NCBI GenBank assembly: GCA_033558025.1
Contig: JAUCEF010000001.1
Span: forward strand, 2,790,001 to 2,854,000
DNA: 64,000 bases
Source of the DNA: Phytophthora sp. 'mugwort'
Lineage: Eukaryota > Oomycota > Peronosporomycetes > Peronosporales > Peronosporaceae
Direction: 5' to 3'
Both the position numbers and the translations under genes were made by a program. Of the stretch, positions 12,186 through 24,205 are shown in pieces. Below the pieces are notes generated by a model that was not told where the DNA came from, did not search any database, and was given only the letters and a program-made list of their open reading frames with translations. Position 1 is the stretch's first letter. Every line of letters begins with the position of its first letter.

Positions 12186-12529
12186 TATTGAGGGTTGCCA
12201 GGTTTTGGTACTGTGTACCAGTAACCGGTTAACCCGAACCGGTCCAACACGATCCCGCGATGTTTACGGTACGTTGTTTACGCAACCGATGATTAGACGA
12301 GTAGGATGATTGGACGAGTGCGGAGTGTTGGTGATTGGATGCACCAAATGATTGGATGCAGGGCTGCATATCTATGTGGTAGACTAGGTAGTGTAAGCTC
12401 CGATAAATCAATCACTTTCGAATCTTCCTTCTTCAGCTCAAGTGGTCTTCACTCCGGTCCCCGCACCCAAGTGCAGAACCTCCTTCGCTCCGTCCAAGCT
12501 TCACTTATCAAGATCCATACCTTTTATCA
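12186..12529 (+). repeat. 5' LTR of C2 (344 bp)
   Basis: Starts TATTGAGGGTTGCC, ends CTTTTATCA, followed directly by the primer-binding site. Confidence 0.94.
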
Positions 12530-12533
12530 GGTT

Positions 12534-15500
12534 ATGAGCCCAAGCACCATGTCCTCTGCCCAAGACGTCTCGACCAAGGTCTCCATCGACAAGTTCAACG
12601 GAGACAACTACGCGACATGGAACCGCTACATGCGTGGCGTGTTCCTGACCAAGTCGACGTGGCATGTGGTGAATCGGGAAACGTCTCCATCCTTTACGGA
12701 CTCCCGGGCCAAGGACGAGTATGTCAAGTCGAGCAATATCGCTTTTGGACTGATGTTGCTTCACATGGACGCCGACTACCATCATGTGGTCGATGACTGC
12801 GAGGAAGCATGGATCGCGTGGACGCGCTTGAAGACGCTGTACGGTGGATCGCAGAAGGCTGGTCGCATCTACCTGAAGCGCCAACTCTTCAGCATGGAGA
12901 TGTCGGAAGGCGGCAATGTGTTGCATCATTGCAACGAGGTCCTCAACATCAGCGCCAAGCTCAGCAGCATCGGTGCCAAGATGGAGGACGAGGACGTGGC
13001 GATCTGCTTGTTGCGCAGCCTCCCCAAGAGCTACGAGAACGTCGTGCTGAACTTGGAGATGAGCAGCGCTGAACTGCGGTCGCAAGACGTTGTGAAGGTG
13101 CTCACGAACGAGCACATCAAGCGACAAGGCGAGAAGACGGCGACGGTGAAGACTGAGAACGCGGCCAAGGCGTTCAACACCGACCGGGAGCCTCGCCAAT
13201 GCACGTACTGCGGAAAATTGGGGCATGTCATTGACAAGTGCTGGACCAAGCAGAAGGACGAGAACAGAGGGCCAAGACGCGGCGGCAACGGCCGTGGACG
13301 CGGGGCCAACAACATCCAGTGGAGAAACGACAGCGACGGCTACGACAACGACTACGATCGAGTGGCGTTCGCGGTTTCCCTGGAATGTGGAGTTTCGACG
13401 GACAAGAATGTGTCCGGGATGTGGGCGGTCGACAGCGGTGCCACGCACCATATTTGCAACGACAAGTCCAAGTTCGCCAATTTAATCGAGCGAAGTGAAG
13501 GCGAACTTTCGGTGGCCGATGGCAACAAGGCTGCCATCAAGGGTGTGGGGACCATCGTGGAAAGAGTGGTCCTGCCTAACGGCGACGAGCGCGAGATCGA
13601 GATCAAGAACGCGCTTTACGTGCCAAATATGAGCAAGAATCTGCTTTCAGTGCCGCAGATAAACAAGCATGGCAAGTTCCAAGTGGTATTTGACGGCACT
13701 GAGATGCACGTTTCGCGCAAGGACTCGAATCAAGTGGTGGCGACGGCGGATCTCGTGGACGGACTCTACTGGCTTCGCACACCTCAGCGATCGGCAAATG
13801 CGGCGACAAGTGGAAGGACGGTCGATTTGCACGCACGTATGGGTCACGCTCCAGTCGAGGTTCTTCGCAAGATGGTCGACACCAAGATGATCAAGGACGC
13901 GAAAGCACCTTCCAAGTCGAGTGGACCAAGTGTGTGTCGTGGTTGCCAGCAAGGCAAAATGGTCCAAAAACCATTCCCAAGCAACCGTGACAAGCGTCGC
14001 TACGACACATTTGAGCTGCTCCACTTTGACATCTGCGGACCCATGGAGGAAAACTCGCTTGGCGGTAGCAAGTACCTGCTCCTGATCGTGGACGAAGCCA
14101 GCGGATGCATGAAGGGTTTCTGTCTGCGTGCCAAGTCGGAAAGTGAAGACTGCATCAAGACATACATCATGAAGGTGCAGACGCAGTTCGGCAAGAAGGT
14201 CAAGTTTGTGCGGCACGACGGAGCTCGTGAGTTTGCGACTAACTCGCTCAAGGATTTTTACGAAGACGAAGGCATCGAGCAGCAAACCACGGTTCCGTAC
14301 GCGCACCAGACCAACGGCACGGCAGAGCGAGCCATCCGAACTATCGTCACGATCGGCCGCAGCATGTTGCATCACGCCAAGCTGGACAAGTGTTTCTGGG
14401 CTGAGGCGGCGATGACGGCCATCTATGTGAAGAACCGCCTGCCGTCACCCAAGATCGAGCACAAGACTCCGTTCGAGATCGTCTACAAGTCCAAGCCGAG
14501 TGTGAAGCACATGCGTGTTTTCGGCTGTCAGACGTACATCCTGACTCCGAAGGAGAAGCGACTCAAGTGGGATCCCAAGGCTCGCGCCGGATTGTTTCTG
14601 GGTTACGAAGAAGTGTCCAAGGCGTATCGACTTTATGACATCGAGGCGGGGCAGGTGGTCATCAGTCGCGATGTCAACTTCGATGAATCAACCTTTGGAT
14701 TTTCACCGTCGATTTCTGATGAAGATGTCGACGACCTGGACTTCGACTCGCTCGACATCGACGATGATGGTCCGCGCCAGACGGAGTACAAACAGGCAGG
14801 GAAGCGCAAGAGCCGCCCGAGTGACGAAGATGAAGCTGCCAGAAGACCGCGCGCTGTGCGTCATCGACCTGGACTGGAAGAAGCAAGTGCACCGAACGAC
14901 TCCCCTTCGCACCGAACAGACGCAGCTGAAGAAGAAAAGTCTGGAGACCAAGATGAAGAATCGACTCCATCTGTGTTTTGGCGTGCAAGTGCCAACGCGG
15001 TCGAAGCAGCCGTGGACTTATCGGAGCCGTCGACATTCCAAGAAGCGGTCAACGGCCCGGACCAATTGCACTGGCGCAAGGCGATTCGTGCTGAGTTAAA
15101 GTCGATGCGACTTCGTGGTGTGTTTCGTGCTGCCAAGTTGCCCAGCGGACAAAGCGCCATCGGTACCAAGTGGGTGTTCAAGATTAAGCGCAAAGCCGAC
15201 GGATCGATCGAGAAGTACAAGGCGCGCCTGGTGGCCAAGGGTTTCAAGCAAAAGTACGGCATCGACTACACGGAGACGTTCTCGCCCGTGGTCAAGTACG
15301 TGACGCTGCGCATGGTCATCGCGATCGCCAAGTATTTCGACTGGCCCCTCGACCAACTCGACGTGGTAACGGCATTTCTGTACGGCGTCATGAAGGAGTT
15401 GGTGTTCTGCGTGGTTCCTGAAGGCGTCGAGCTGGATGGTGATTTCGACTGCCTGGAATTGGTGAAGGCGATTTACGGTCTCAAGCAAGCTTCGCGCGTA

Positions 15501-16512
15501 TGGAACGAGACCTTCGACGAATTCGTGTGTTCTATCGGTTTTCAAGTTTCAGCCTTCGACCCGTGCCTCTACATCAAGGTTGTCGATGGCCACTGTGTGC
15601 TCGTGCTGGTCTACGTGGACGATGTGTTGGTCACCGGAAGTTCACCCGAGCTGATCTCACGCACGAAGAACGACCTCAAGACACGCTTCGAAATGACTGA
15701 CAGTGGCAAGTGTGTGTTCGTCCTTGGAATCGAGCTGGTGGATGGCCCGGACGGCAGCGTGACGATGTGCCAGCGGCGCTATGTGGATGATATCCTGAAG
15801 CGTTTCGGTATGGACGAGTGCAAGGCTGTGGTGAGTCCGGTAGACATGAGCACTCGACTGGTTCCAAGTGACGCAGCGACCAAGGTGAACGCTCCGTTTC
15901 GCGAAGCTGTGGGTGCCCTCATGCACTTGATGACTGCTACTCGCCCGGATATCGCGTACGCAGTAGGCTATGTATCGCGCTTCATGGAGAACCCCCAAGA
16001 GGAACACTGGGTTGCGGTCAAGCGCATTTTTCGCTATCTACAAGGCACCAAGACGCATGGAATCTGTTTCAAGCCAGGCAACAAGATCGACTTTCGTGGG
16101 TATTCGGATGCGGACTGGGCTGGCGACCTCGCGGACCGCAAGTCGACTTCCGGCTACACGTTCATGCTGATGGGTGCGCCAGTGAGCTGGGGAAGCAAGA
16201 AGCAGTCAAGTGTTTCGCTGTCTACGAGCGAGGCGGAATACATCGCGCTCAGTCTGGCGATCCAAGAAGGCAAGTGGATTCATCGCCTGCTATGCGAGAT
16301 TTTGGCGGCTGCCAACGAGACTGGACCCGAGCTCAAGATCCGCGAAGACAACCAGTCGTGCATCAAGATGACGAAGAACCCAGTGAACCATGGTCGCGCC
16401 AAGCACATCGACATCAAGTACCATCACATCCGTGATGAGGTCAAGCGCGGCGAAGTCAAGCTCGAGTACTGCGAGACTTCTATCATGCTCGCGGACATCA
16501 TGACCAAGGCAC
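12534..16512 (+). pseudogene. Gag-Pol polyprotein, residues 1-1326 (C2, interrupted near C-terminus)
   Basis: Opens at the ATG at 12534 inside the primer site (GGTT-ATG). An in-frame ATG five codons on (ACCATGT) is an alternative start. Domains: copia-type Gag, zinc knuckle [14 protein letters not shown], protease [11 protein letters not shown]-pre-integrase, DD35E integrase ([24 protein letters not shown]), RT with YVDDVLVTG, RNase H with [16 protein letters not shown] and EDNQSC. The frame reaches LADIMTKAL, then B2 is inserted. The frame reads on into the B2 LTR to a TGA ending at 16601, replacing the last 20 residues with LTR-encoded sequence; all catalytic motifs are upstream of the break. 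Confidence 0.92.
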
Positions 16513-16852
16513 TGATGAAAGGTATGGATCTTGGACACGAAGCTTGTACGAAGCGGAGGGAGGGACGTCGCAGACGGCGGGACCGGAGCGAAGGCACTTG
16601 AGGGGTAGAATGAAGATTCGAAAGTGATTGAATTGTTGGGAGCTTATACCCTACTGTTATAGACACGCGACCCTGCGTCCTATCACCTAGTGCATCTAAT
16701 CAACCATCACTCACCGGTGTTCGTCCAATCATCCTACTCGTCTAATCATCGGTGGCGTAAACAACGTACCGTAAACATCGCGGGATCGTGTTGGACCGGT
16801 TCGAGTTAACCGGTTACTGGTACACAGTACCAAAACCCGGCAACCCTCAATA
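16513..16852 (-). repeat. 3' LTR of B2 (340 bp, C-type U3 start joined to B-type remainder)
   Basis: Sense strand begins TATTGAGGGTTGCC as in family C and switches to family B in the shared stretch around GTTGTTTACGC, having the B base in CCACCGATG. It ends CTTTCATCA like B. Confidence 0.92.
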
Positions 16853-16859
16853 CGCCCCC

Positions 16860-19800
16860 TCAATGCGAACACGCGTGGATTCCGAGGGACGCCGTCAGAT
16901 CCGTGTGGCGTGGTCCTGGCAGTGCCTTGGTCATGATGTCCGCCAGCATGATAGAAGTCTCGCAGTACTCGAGCTTGACTTCGCCGCGCTTGACCTCATC
17001 ACGGATGTGGTGGTACTTGATGTCGATGTGCTTGGCGCGACCGTGGTTTACTGGGTTCTTCGTCATCTTGATGCACGACTGGTTGTCTTCGAGGATCTTG
17101 AGCTCTGGCCCCGATTTGTTCGCTGCCGTCAAAATCTCGCACAACAGGCGATGAATCCACTTGCCTTCTTGGATCGCCAGACTGAGTGCGATGTACTCCG
17201 CCTCACTCGTAGACAGCGAAACACTTGACTGCTTCTTGCTTCCCCAGCTCACTGGTGCACCCATTAGCATGAACGTGTAGCCGGAAGTCGACTTGCGGTC
17301 CGCGAGGTCGCCAGCCCAGTCCGCGTCCGAGTACCCACGAAAGTCGATGTTGTCACCCGGCTTGAAGCAGATTCCATGCGTCTTGGTGCCTTGCAGGTAG
17401 CGAAAGATACGCTTGACCGCAACCCAGTGTTCTTCTTGAGGGTTCTCCATGAAGCGCGACGCATAGCCAACGGCGTACGCGATGTCCGGGCGCGTGGCAG
17501 TCATCAAGTGCATCAGAGCACCAACAGCTTCGCGAAACGGAGCGTTCACCTTAGTCGCTGCGTCACTTGAAATCAGTCGAGTGCTTATGTCGACGGGACT
17601 CACCACGGCCTTGCACTCGTCCATACCAAAACGCTTGAGAATGTCATCCACATAGCGGCGCTGACACATCGTCACGCTGCCGTCCGGGCCGTCCACCAAT
17701 TCGATCCCAAGAACGAACGCGCACTTGCCGCTGTCGGTCATCTCGAAGCGTGTCTTGAGGTCGGTCTTCGTGCGTGAGATCAGTTCGGGTGAACTTCCGG
17801 TAATCAGCACGTCATCCACGTAGACCAGCACTAGCACGCAGTGACCGTCAACGATCTTGATGTAGAGGCACGGGTCGAACGCCGATACTTGAAAGCCGAT
17901 GGAGCACACGAACTCGTCGAAGGTCTCGTTCCACACGCGCGAAGCTTGCTTGAGACCGTAGATCGCCTTCACCAATTCCAGGCAGTCGAAGTCACCGTCG
18001 AGATCAACACCTTCGGGGACCGCGCAGAACACCAGTTCTTTCATTATCCCGTACAGGAAAGCTGTCACCACGTCGAGTTGGTCGAGGGGCCAGTCAAAAT
18101 ACTTGGCAATCGCGATGATCATGCGCAGCGTCACGTACTTGACCACGGGCGAGAACGTCTCGGTGTAGTCGATGCCGTACTTCTGCTTGAACCCCTTGGC
18201 CACGAGGCGCGCCTTGTACTTCTCGATCGATCCGTCCGCTTTGCGCTTGATCTTGAACACCCACTTGGTGCCGATGGCGCGTTGTCCGTTAGGCAACTTG
18301 GCAGCACGAAACACACCACGAAGTCGCATCGATTCGAGCTCAGCACGAATCGCTTTGCGCCAGTGCACTTGGTCGGGGCCGTTCACCGCTTCTTGGAATG
18401 TCGTCGGCTCCGATAGATCGCCTGCTTCGACGGCATTGGCACTTGCACGCCAAAAAACTGGTGGAGTCGATTCTTCATCTTGGTCTCCAGACTTTTCTTC
18501 TTCGTCTGCGTCTGCTCGGTGCGGAGGGGAGTAGTTCGGCGCACTTGCTTCTTCCAGTCCAGGTCGATGACGCACAGCTCGCGGTTTTCTGGCAGCTTCA
18601 TCTTCGTCACTCGGGCGGCTCTTGCGCTTCCCTGCCTGCGTGTACTCCGTCTGGCGGAAACCATCATTGTCGATGTCGAGCGAGTCGAAGTCCAGGTCGT
18701 CGACATCTTCATCGGAAATCGTCGGTGAAAATCCAAAGGTCGACTCATCGAAGTTGACATCGCGACTGATAACCACCTGCCCCGCCTCGATGTCATAAAG
18801 TCGATACGCCTTGGACACTTCTTCGTAACCCAGGAACAGTCCAGCGCGAGCCTTGGGATCCCACTTGAGCCGCTTCTCCTTCGGAGTCAGAATGTACGTC
18901 CGACAGCCGAACACACGCATGTGCTTCACACTCGGCTTGGAGTTGTAAACGATCTCGAACGGAGTCTTGTGCTCGATCTTGGGTGACGGCAGACGATTCT
19001 TCACGTAGATGGCAGTCATGGCCGCCTCAGCCCAGAAACACTTGTCCAGCTTAGCGTGATGCAGCATGCTGCGGCCGATCGTAACGATAGTTCGGATGGC
19101 TCGCTCTGCCGTGCCGTTCGTCTGGTGCGCGTACGGAACCGTGGTTTGCTGCTCGATGCCTTCGTCTTCGTAGAAGTCGTTGAGCGAGTTGGTCGCAAAC
19201 TCACGAGCTCCGTCGTGCCGCACAAACTTGACCTTCTTGCCGAACTGCTTCTGCACCTTCATGATGTACGTCTTGATGCAGTCTTCGCTCTCCGATTTGG
19301 CACGCAGGCAGAAACCCTTCATGCATCCACTGGCTTCGTCCACGATCAGTAGCAGGTACTTGCTACCGCCAAGCGAGTTTTCCTCCATGGGTCCGCAGAT
19401 GTCAAAGTGGAGCAGCTCAAATGTGTCGTAGCGACGCTTGTCACGGTTGCTTGGGAATGGTTTTTGGACCATTTTACCTTGCTGGCAACCACGACACAGA
19501 CTTGGTCCGCTCGACTTGAAAGGTGCCTTCGCGTCCTTGATCATGTGGTTGTCGACCATCTTGCGAAGCACCTCAACCGGAGCGTGACCCATGCGCGCGT
19601 GCAGGTCGACAGTCTTGCCACTCGTCGCCGCATTCGCCGATCGCTGAGGCGTCTGAAGCGTAGAGTCCATCCATGAGGTTTGCCGTCGCCACCACTTGCT
19701 TGGAGCCTTTGTGCGCAATCTGCATCTTGGTGCCGTCGAACACCACTTGAAACTTGTCACTTTTGTTGATCTGCGGTACCGAAAGCAGATTCTTGCTCAT

Positions 19801-20895
19801 GCTTGGCACGTACAGCGCGTTCTTGATCTCGATCTCGCGCTCGTCGCCATTGGGCAGAACCACTTGTTCCACGATGGTCCCCACACCCATGATGGCCGCC
19901 TTGTTGCCGTCGGCCACCGAAAGTTCGCCTTCGTTCCGCTCAATCAAATGGACGAACTTGGTCTTGTCGTTGCAGATGTGGTGCGTTGCGCCGCTGTCGA
20001 CCGCCCACATCCCGGACACATTCTTGCCCGTCGAAACCCCACATTCCAGTGAAACCGCGAACGCTACTCGATCGTAGTCGTAGTCGTAGCCGTTGCTGTC
20101 GTTTCTCCACTGGATGTTGTTGGCCCCGCGTCCACGGCCGTTGCCGCCGCGTCTCGGCCCTCGGTTCTCGTCCTTCTGCTTGGTCCAGCACTTGTCAATC
20201 GTGTGCCCCACTTTTCCGCAGTACGTACACTGGCGAGACTCTCGGTCGGTGTTGAACGCCTTGGCCGCGTTCTCCGTCTTCACCGTCGCCGTCTTCTCGC
20301 CTTGTCTCTTGATGTGCTCATTCGTGAGCACCTTCACGACGTCTTGCGACCGCAGTGCAGCGCTGCTCATCTCCAAGTTCAGCACGACGTTCTCGTAGCT
20401 CTTGGGGAGGCTGCGCAACAAGCAGATCGCCACGTCCTCGTCCTCCATCTTGGCACCGATGCTGCTGAGCTTGGCGCTGATGTTGAGGACCTCGTTGCAA
20501 TGATGCAACACATTGCCGCCTTCCGACATCTCCATGCTGAAGAGTTGGCGCTTCAGGTAGATGCGTCCAGCCTTCTGCGAACCACCGTACAGCGTCTTCA
20601 GGCGCGACCAGGCAACCCACGCTTCCTCGCAGTCGTCGACCACATGGTGGTAGTCCGCGTCCATGTGGAGCAGCATCAGTCCGAAAGCGATGTTGCTCAA
20701 CTTGACGTAGTCGTCCTTGGCCCGCGAGTCCGTGTAGCTTGGCGTCGTCTCACGGTTCACGACATGCCACGTCGACTTGGTCAGGAACACGCCACGCATG
20801 TAGCGGTTCCACGTCGCGTAGTTGTCCCCGTTGAACTTGTCAATGGAGACCTTGGTCGAGGCGTCTTGGGCAGAGGACATGGTGCTTGGGCTCAT
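16860..20895 (-). pseudogene. Gag-Pol polyprotein, frameshifted before GAG-pre-integrase (B2)
   Basis: Starts at the ATG at 20893-20895. Gag, zinc knuckle ([14 protein letters not shown]) and protease (VDSGATHH) are open. A 2-bp deletion near 19658 (gaagcgtagag against gaagccagtagag in B1) shifts frame at about codon 413. The second frame continues through [12 protein letters not shown], integrase, RT (YVDDVLITG) and RNase H to TGA at 16860-16862. Length 4,036 nt, two less than B5. RNase H carries substitutions not seen in other copies (EILTAANKSGPELKILEDN). The C-terminus is C-type. Confidence 0.92.
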
Positions 20896-20899
20896 AACC

Positions 20900-21239
20900 T
20901 GATGAAAGGTATGGATCTTGGACACGAAGCTTGTACGAAGCGGAGGGAGGGACGTCGCAGACGGCGGGACCGGAGCGAAGGCACTTGAGGGGTAGAATGA
21001 AGATTCGAAAGTGATTGAATTGTTGGGAGCTTATACCCTACTGTTATAGACACGCGACCCTGCGTCCTATCACCTAGTGCATCTAATCAACCATCACTCA
21101 CCGGTGTTCGTCCAATCATCCTACTCGTCTAATCATCGGTGGCGTAAACAACGTACCGTAAACATCGCGGGATCGTGTTGGACCGGTTCGAGTTAACCGG
21201 TTACTGGTACACAGTACCAAAACCCGGCAACCCTCAATA
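20900..21239 (-). repeat. 5' LTR of B2 (340 bp, recombinant)
   Basis: Matches the LTR at 16513-16852, including the C/B junction and the extra G in ttgttggga on the plus strand. Confidence 0.92.
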
Positions 21240-21244
21240 GGCAC

Positions 21245-21306
21245 TGCCAGGACCGCGCCACACGGATCTGACGGCGTCCCTCGGTATCCACGCGTGTTCG
21301 CATTGA
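21245..21306 (+). pseudogene. gag-pol C-terminal 20 codons (C2, segment 2)
   Basis: Restores the natural end of C2 pol ([19 protein letters not shown]) after the B2 insertion. The stop TGA at 21304-21306 is the first three bases of the purine tract TGAGGGGGCG preceding the 3' LTR. Confidence 0.9.
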
Positions 21307-21313
21307 GGGGGCG

Positions 21314-21657
21314 TATTGAGGGTTGCCAGGTTTTGGTACTGTGTACCAGTAACCGGTTAACCCGAACCGGTCCAACACGATCCCGCGATGTTTACGGTAC
21401 GTTGTTTACGCAACCGATGATTAGACGAGTAGGATGATTGGACGAGTGCGGAGTGTTGGTGATTGGATGCACCAAATGATTGGATGCAGGGCTGCATATC
21501 TATGTGGTAGACTAGGTAGTGTAAGCTCCGATAAATCAATCACTTTCGAATCTTCCTTCTTCAGCTCAAGTGGTCTTCACTCCGGTCCCCGCACCCAAGT
21601 GCAGAACCTCCTTCGCTCCGTCCAAGCTTCACTTATCAAGATCCATACCTTTTATCA
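21314..21657 (+). repeat. 3' LTR of C2 (344 bp)
   Basis: Reads identical to 12186-12529. Followed by the target duplication tatcc and the resumed A4 LTR. Confidence 0.94.
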
Positions 21658-21662
21658 TATCC

Positions 21663-21786
21663 AGTAGAGAATCCAGTAGAGTGTACCCAGTAGGTAGAAC
21701 TGTAGGCTTAGAGGTAGCAAGGAGTTTGCGAACTAAGGACCTAAATCAATCACTTTGCATTTTGCCATCAAGTGACCAAGCCTTTT
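21663..21786 (+). repeat. 5' LTR of A4, segment 2 (124 bp)
   Basis: Completes the 354-bp LTR (230+124). Contains the initiator TCACTTTGCATTTTGCC and ends GCCTTTT next to the primer site at 21787-21798. Confidence 0.93.
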
Positions 21787-21790
21787 GGTT

Positions 21791-21884
21791 ATGAGCCCAA
21801 GCCCCGTCTTCCCTGACCAAGACCCCGACTACGCCTTCGCCATGGACGCCACGTCGACTACCGCCCGCATTAACAAGTTCGACG
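21791..21884 (+). pseudogene. gag-pol N-terminus, residues 1-31 (A4, segment 1)
   Basis: First 94 nt of A4 gag-pol from the ATG in the primer site, through the in-frame ATG at codon 18, to INKFD, where A5 is inserted (cgacg at 21880-21884). The three A4 segments (94+493+3,538 nt) sum to 4,125 nt, equal to intact A6. Confidence 0.9.
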
Positions 21885-22238
21885 AAAAGGCTTGGTCACT
21901 TGATGGCAAAATGCAAAGTGATTGATTTAGGTCCTTAGTTCGCAAACTCCTTGCTACCTCTAAGCCTACAGTTCTACCTACTGGGTACACTCTACTGGAT
22001 TCTCTACTGGATACTGAGTTACTTCAGCCAATCAGGGAGTGCCACGTAGAGCCCATCATGTACCCACAATCTTGTACCCACCCATGGCGTAATCGTCCGT
22101 GGCGTAAACACCGTCCCATAAACACCGTGACGTAATCTTCGTCTCGTAATCACAGGATGATTGCGATGCCACTGAGTGAAGGTCATACCGGTATCCTACC
22201 GGTATACAGCAGCTGGTCGAGACGTCTCCTTGACAACA
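21885..22238 (-). repeat. 3' LTR of A5 (354 bp)
   Basis: Sense start TGTTGTC at 22238, preceded on the sense strand by the purine-rich GAGTGGGAG. Includes the pol stop at 22196-22198. Confidence 0.94.
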
Positions 22239-24200
22239 CTCCCACTCGACTCGACAGCCTTCAGCGCTTCGATGCCGAGTTTGCTCCGGAGCACACTGAA
22301 CTGCGTCGCAGAGATTGGCTTCGTCATGATGTCCGCCAGCATGTCGGTTGTCGAAACATACTGCAGCACCACTTGACCGTCTTCCACCTTCTCGCGCACG
22401 AAATGGTAGCGAATGTCGATGTGCTTGGTGCGCTTGTGGAATTCGGGATTCTTGGCCAACGCGATGGAGCCTTGGTTGTCCTCGTAGATCTTGATTGCTT
22501 CATCGCTTGTCATCTCGCCGAGCTCGCACAGGAACACCTTAAGCCACACCGCCTCTTGTGTCGCCTCCGATAGCGCCATGTACTCAGCTTCCGTCGAAGA
22601 CAGCGCCACTGTCCGCTGCTTCTTGCTCCTCCAGCTGATGCATCCGTCATTCATCATGAATGCGTAGCCACTTGTACTTCTTCTTGACTCGATGTCTCCA
22701 GCCCAGTCGGCATCTGAATAGCCTTGGGGTCCGTCGTCGCAGCTCGCTTGAAACTCGATGCCGTGCGTCTTCGTGCCTTGAATGTACCTGAAGACCCTCT
22801 TGAGCGCCTGCCAGTGTGTCGGGCATGGGTCTGCTGCAAACTGGCTGAGAACTCCCACTGCTGCTGCGAGGTCCGGGCGTGTGCCTACCATGAGATACAT
22901 GAGGCATCCCACAGCGTTCCGGTATGGCACGTTTACCATGGTCTCGTCGTGCTTGCAGCCGCCCTCGCACATGGCCTTGGTCAGCTTGAGGCCCGGATCC
23001 TGTGGCGTCTTAACAGGGTTGCTCTTCTCCATGTTGAACTTCTCCAGAATGTCTTTCGCAAACTTGGTTTGCCGCATCGACACCTTCCCTGTCGTCACAT
23101 CTTGATCGATTTCCATGCCGAGGAAGTACTTGAGCTGGCCCAAGTCCGTCATCTCGAAACGGTCACTGAGCGCCTTCTTCGTCGACTTGAGCAGCTTGTC
23201 GTTGTTACTTGCGAGGATCAGGTCGTCGACATATAGCGCCACGAAGATCATGTCTTGGTCGTCACGCTTGAAGTAGATGCAGTGGTCAGACTCGCACTTC
23301 TTGAACCCTAGCTTGAGCATGAGGTCGTCGATGGTCTTGTTCCACATCCGCGGCGACTGCTTCAAACCGTAAAGAGACCGCTTGAGCTGACAGACATAGT
23401 CCGGGTGCTTTTCATCGATGTAGCCGTCCGGCTGTGCCATGTAGATGTCTTCGTCTAACAAACCGTTCAGGAAAGCTGTCTTGACATCCATCTGGTGCAC
23501 CATGAGATTGTACTTGGCCGCCAGACTGAGCAGGATCCTGATCGACGTGAACTTGGCCACTGGCGCGAAAGTCTCGTCGTAGTCGATGCCGTACTTCTGC
23601 GAAAATCCCTTGGCCACCAGGCGCGCCTTGAACCGTTCGATCTCTCCAGCCTGGTTCTCCTTCACACGGAACACCCATCGGTTGCCGATTGCCTTGCGTC
23701 CTTTTGGCAGCGGCACGAGGATCCACGTCTCGTTCTTGCGGAGCGACTCGACCTCCGAGTCACACGCCTCCTTCCACTTGACTGCGTCGCTGGATTCCAT
23801 CGCCGACTTGAACGTGGTCGGCATTTCTCCCACTGAATTCACGACGTATGCAGCTTCGAAGTCTTGACTTTCTTGAGCCGCAGCCGACATCTCGTCCAGA
23901 GTCAGGTGTCGACTCTGCCGCTTGGCACTTGGAACTTCCACAGCTTCTTCCAGCGACTGCGTCCGCGGGTGTCGCTTGCTGCCTGGTTCAAAACCTTCGT
24001 CCCGCGCTGCTTCTTCGTCTTCTTCTTCTTTGTCGTCTTCATCCGACTGCAACGAATCTTGATCCGTCGTCTCTTCATCTTGAATGACCACCACCTCCCT
24101 CTGATGGTAGTCACGTCTCCCACTGTCGAAGACGTCTTCCATAAACTGCGCGTCGCGGCTCACCAGCACGCGACCGCTCTTGGTCTCTTCGAAACGGTAC
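22196..24200 (-). pseudogene. gag-pol residues ~707-1374 (A5, segment 2)
   Basis: Downstream half of A5 Gag-Pol: end of the integrase module, acidic linker, RT (WVFRVKEN ... YVDDLILASN), RNase H ([24 protein letters not shown]) and the LTR-encoded tail VVKETSRPAAVYR. Open frame. With 28944-31063 it totals 4,125 nt, so the gene was full length when C3 split it at 24206. Target bases gcttt (24201-24205) are the duplicated copy. Confidence 0.92.
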
Positions 24201-24205
24201 GCTTT

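Larger units (their letters stand above)
16513..21239 (-). mobile_element. Element B2: B/C recombinant copia element, complete (4,727 bp)
   Basis: Minus orientation, flanked by ggcac (16508-16512 and 21240-21244), with two matching 340-bp LTRs. The gag-to-RT part is family B. The end of pol (CEIL ... [20 protein letters not shown]) and the first 100 or so bases of U3 (TATTGAGGGTTGCCGGG ... ACGGTACG) are family C, and the rest of the LTR is family B again. Because both LTRs carry the same chimera, recombination preceded integration. It inserted 20 codons before the end of C2 pol. Confidence 0.93.
12186..21657 (+). mobile_element. Family C element C2, complete, split by B2
   Basis: Bounded by 344-bp LTRs that read as identical and flanked by tatcc (12181-12185 and 21658-21662). 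Without B2 and its duplication the element is 4,740 bp. The U3 is C-type, but the last 55 bases or so of the LTR (...AAGATCCATACCTTTTATCA) resemble family B U5 rather than the U5 of C3, so the LTR is a recombinant type. It inserted into the 5' LTR of A4. Confidence 0.94.
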
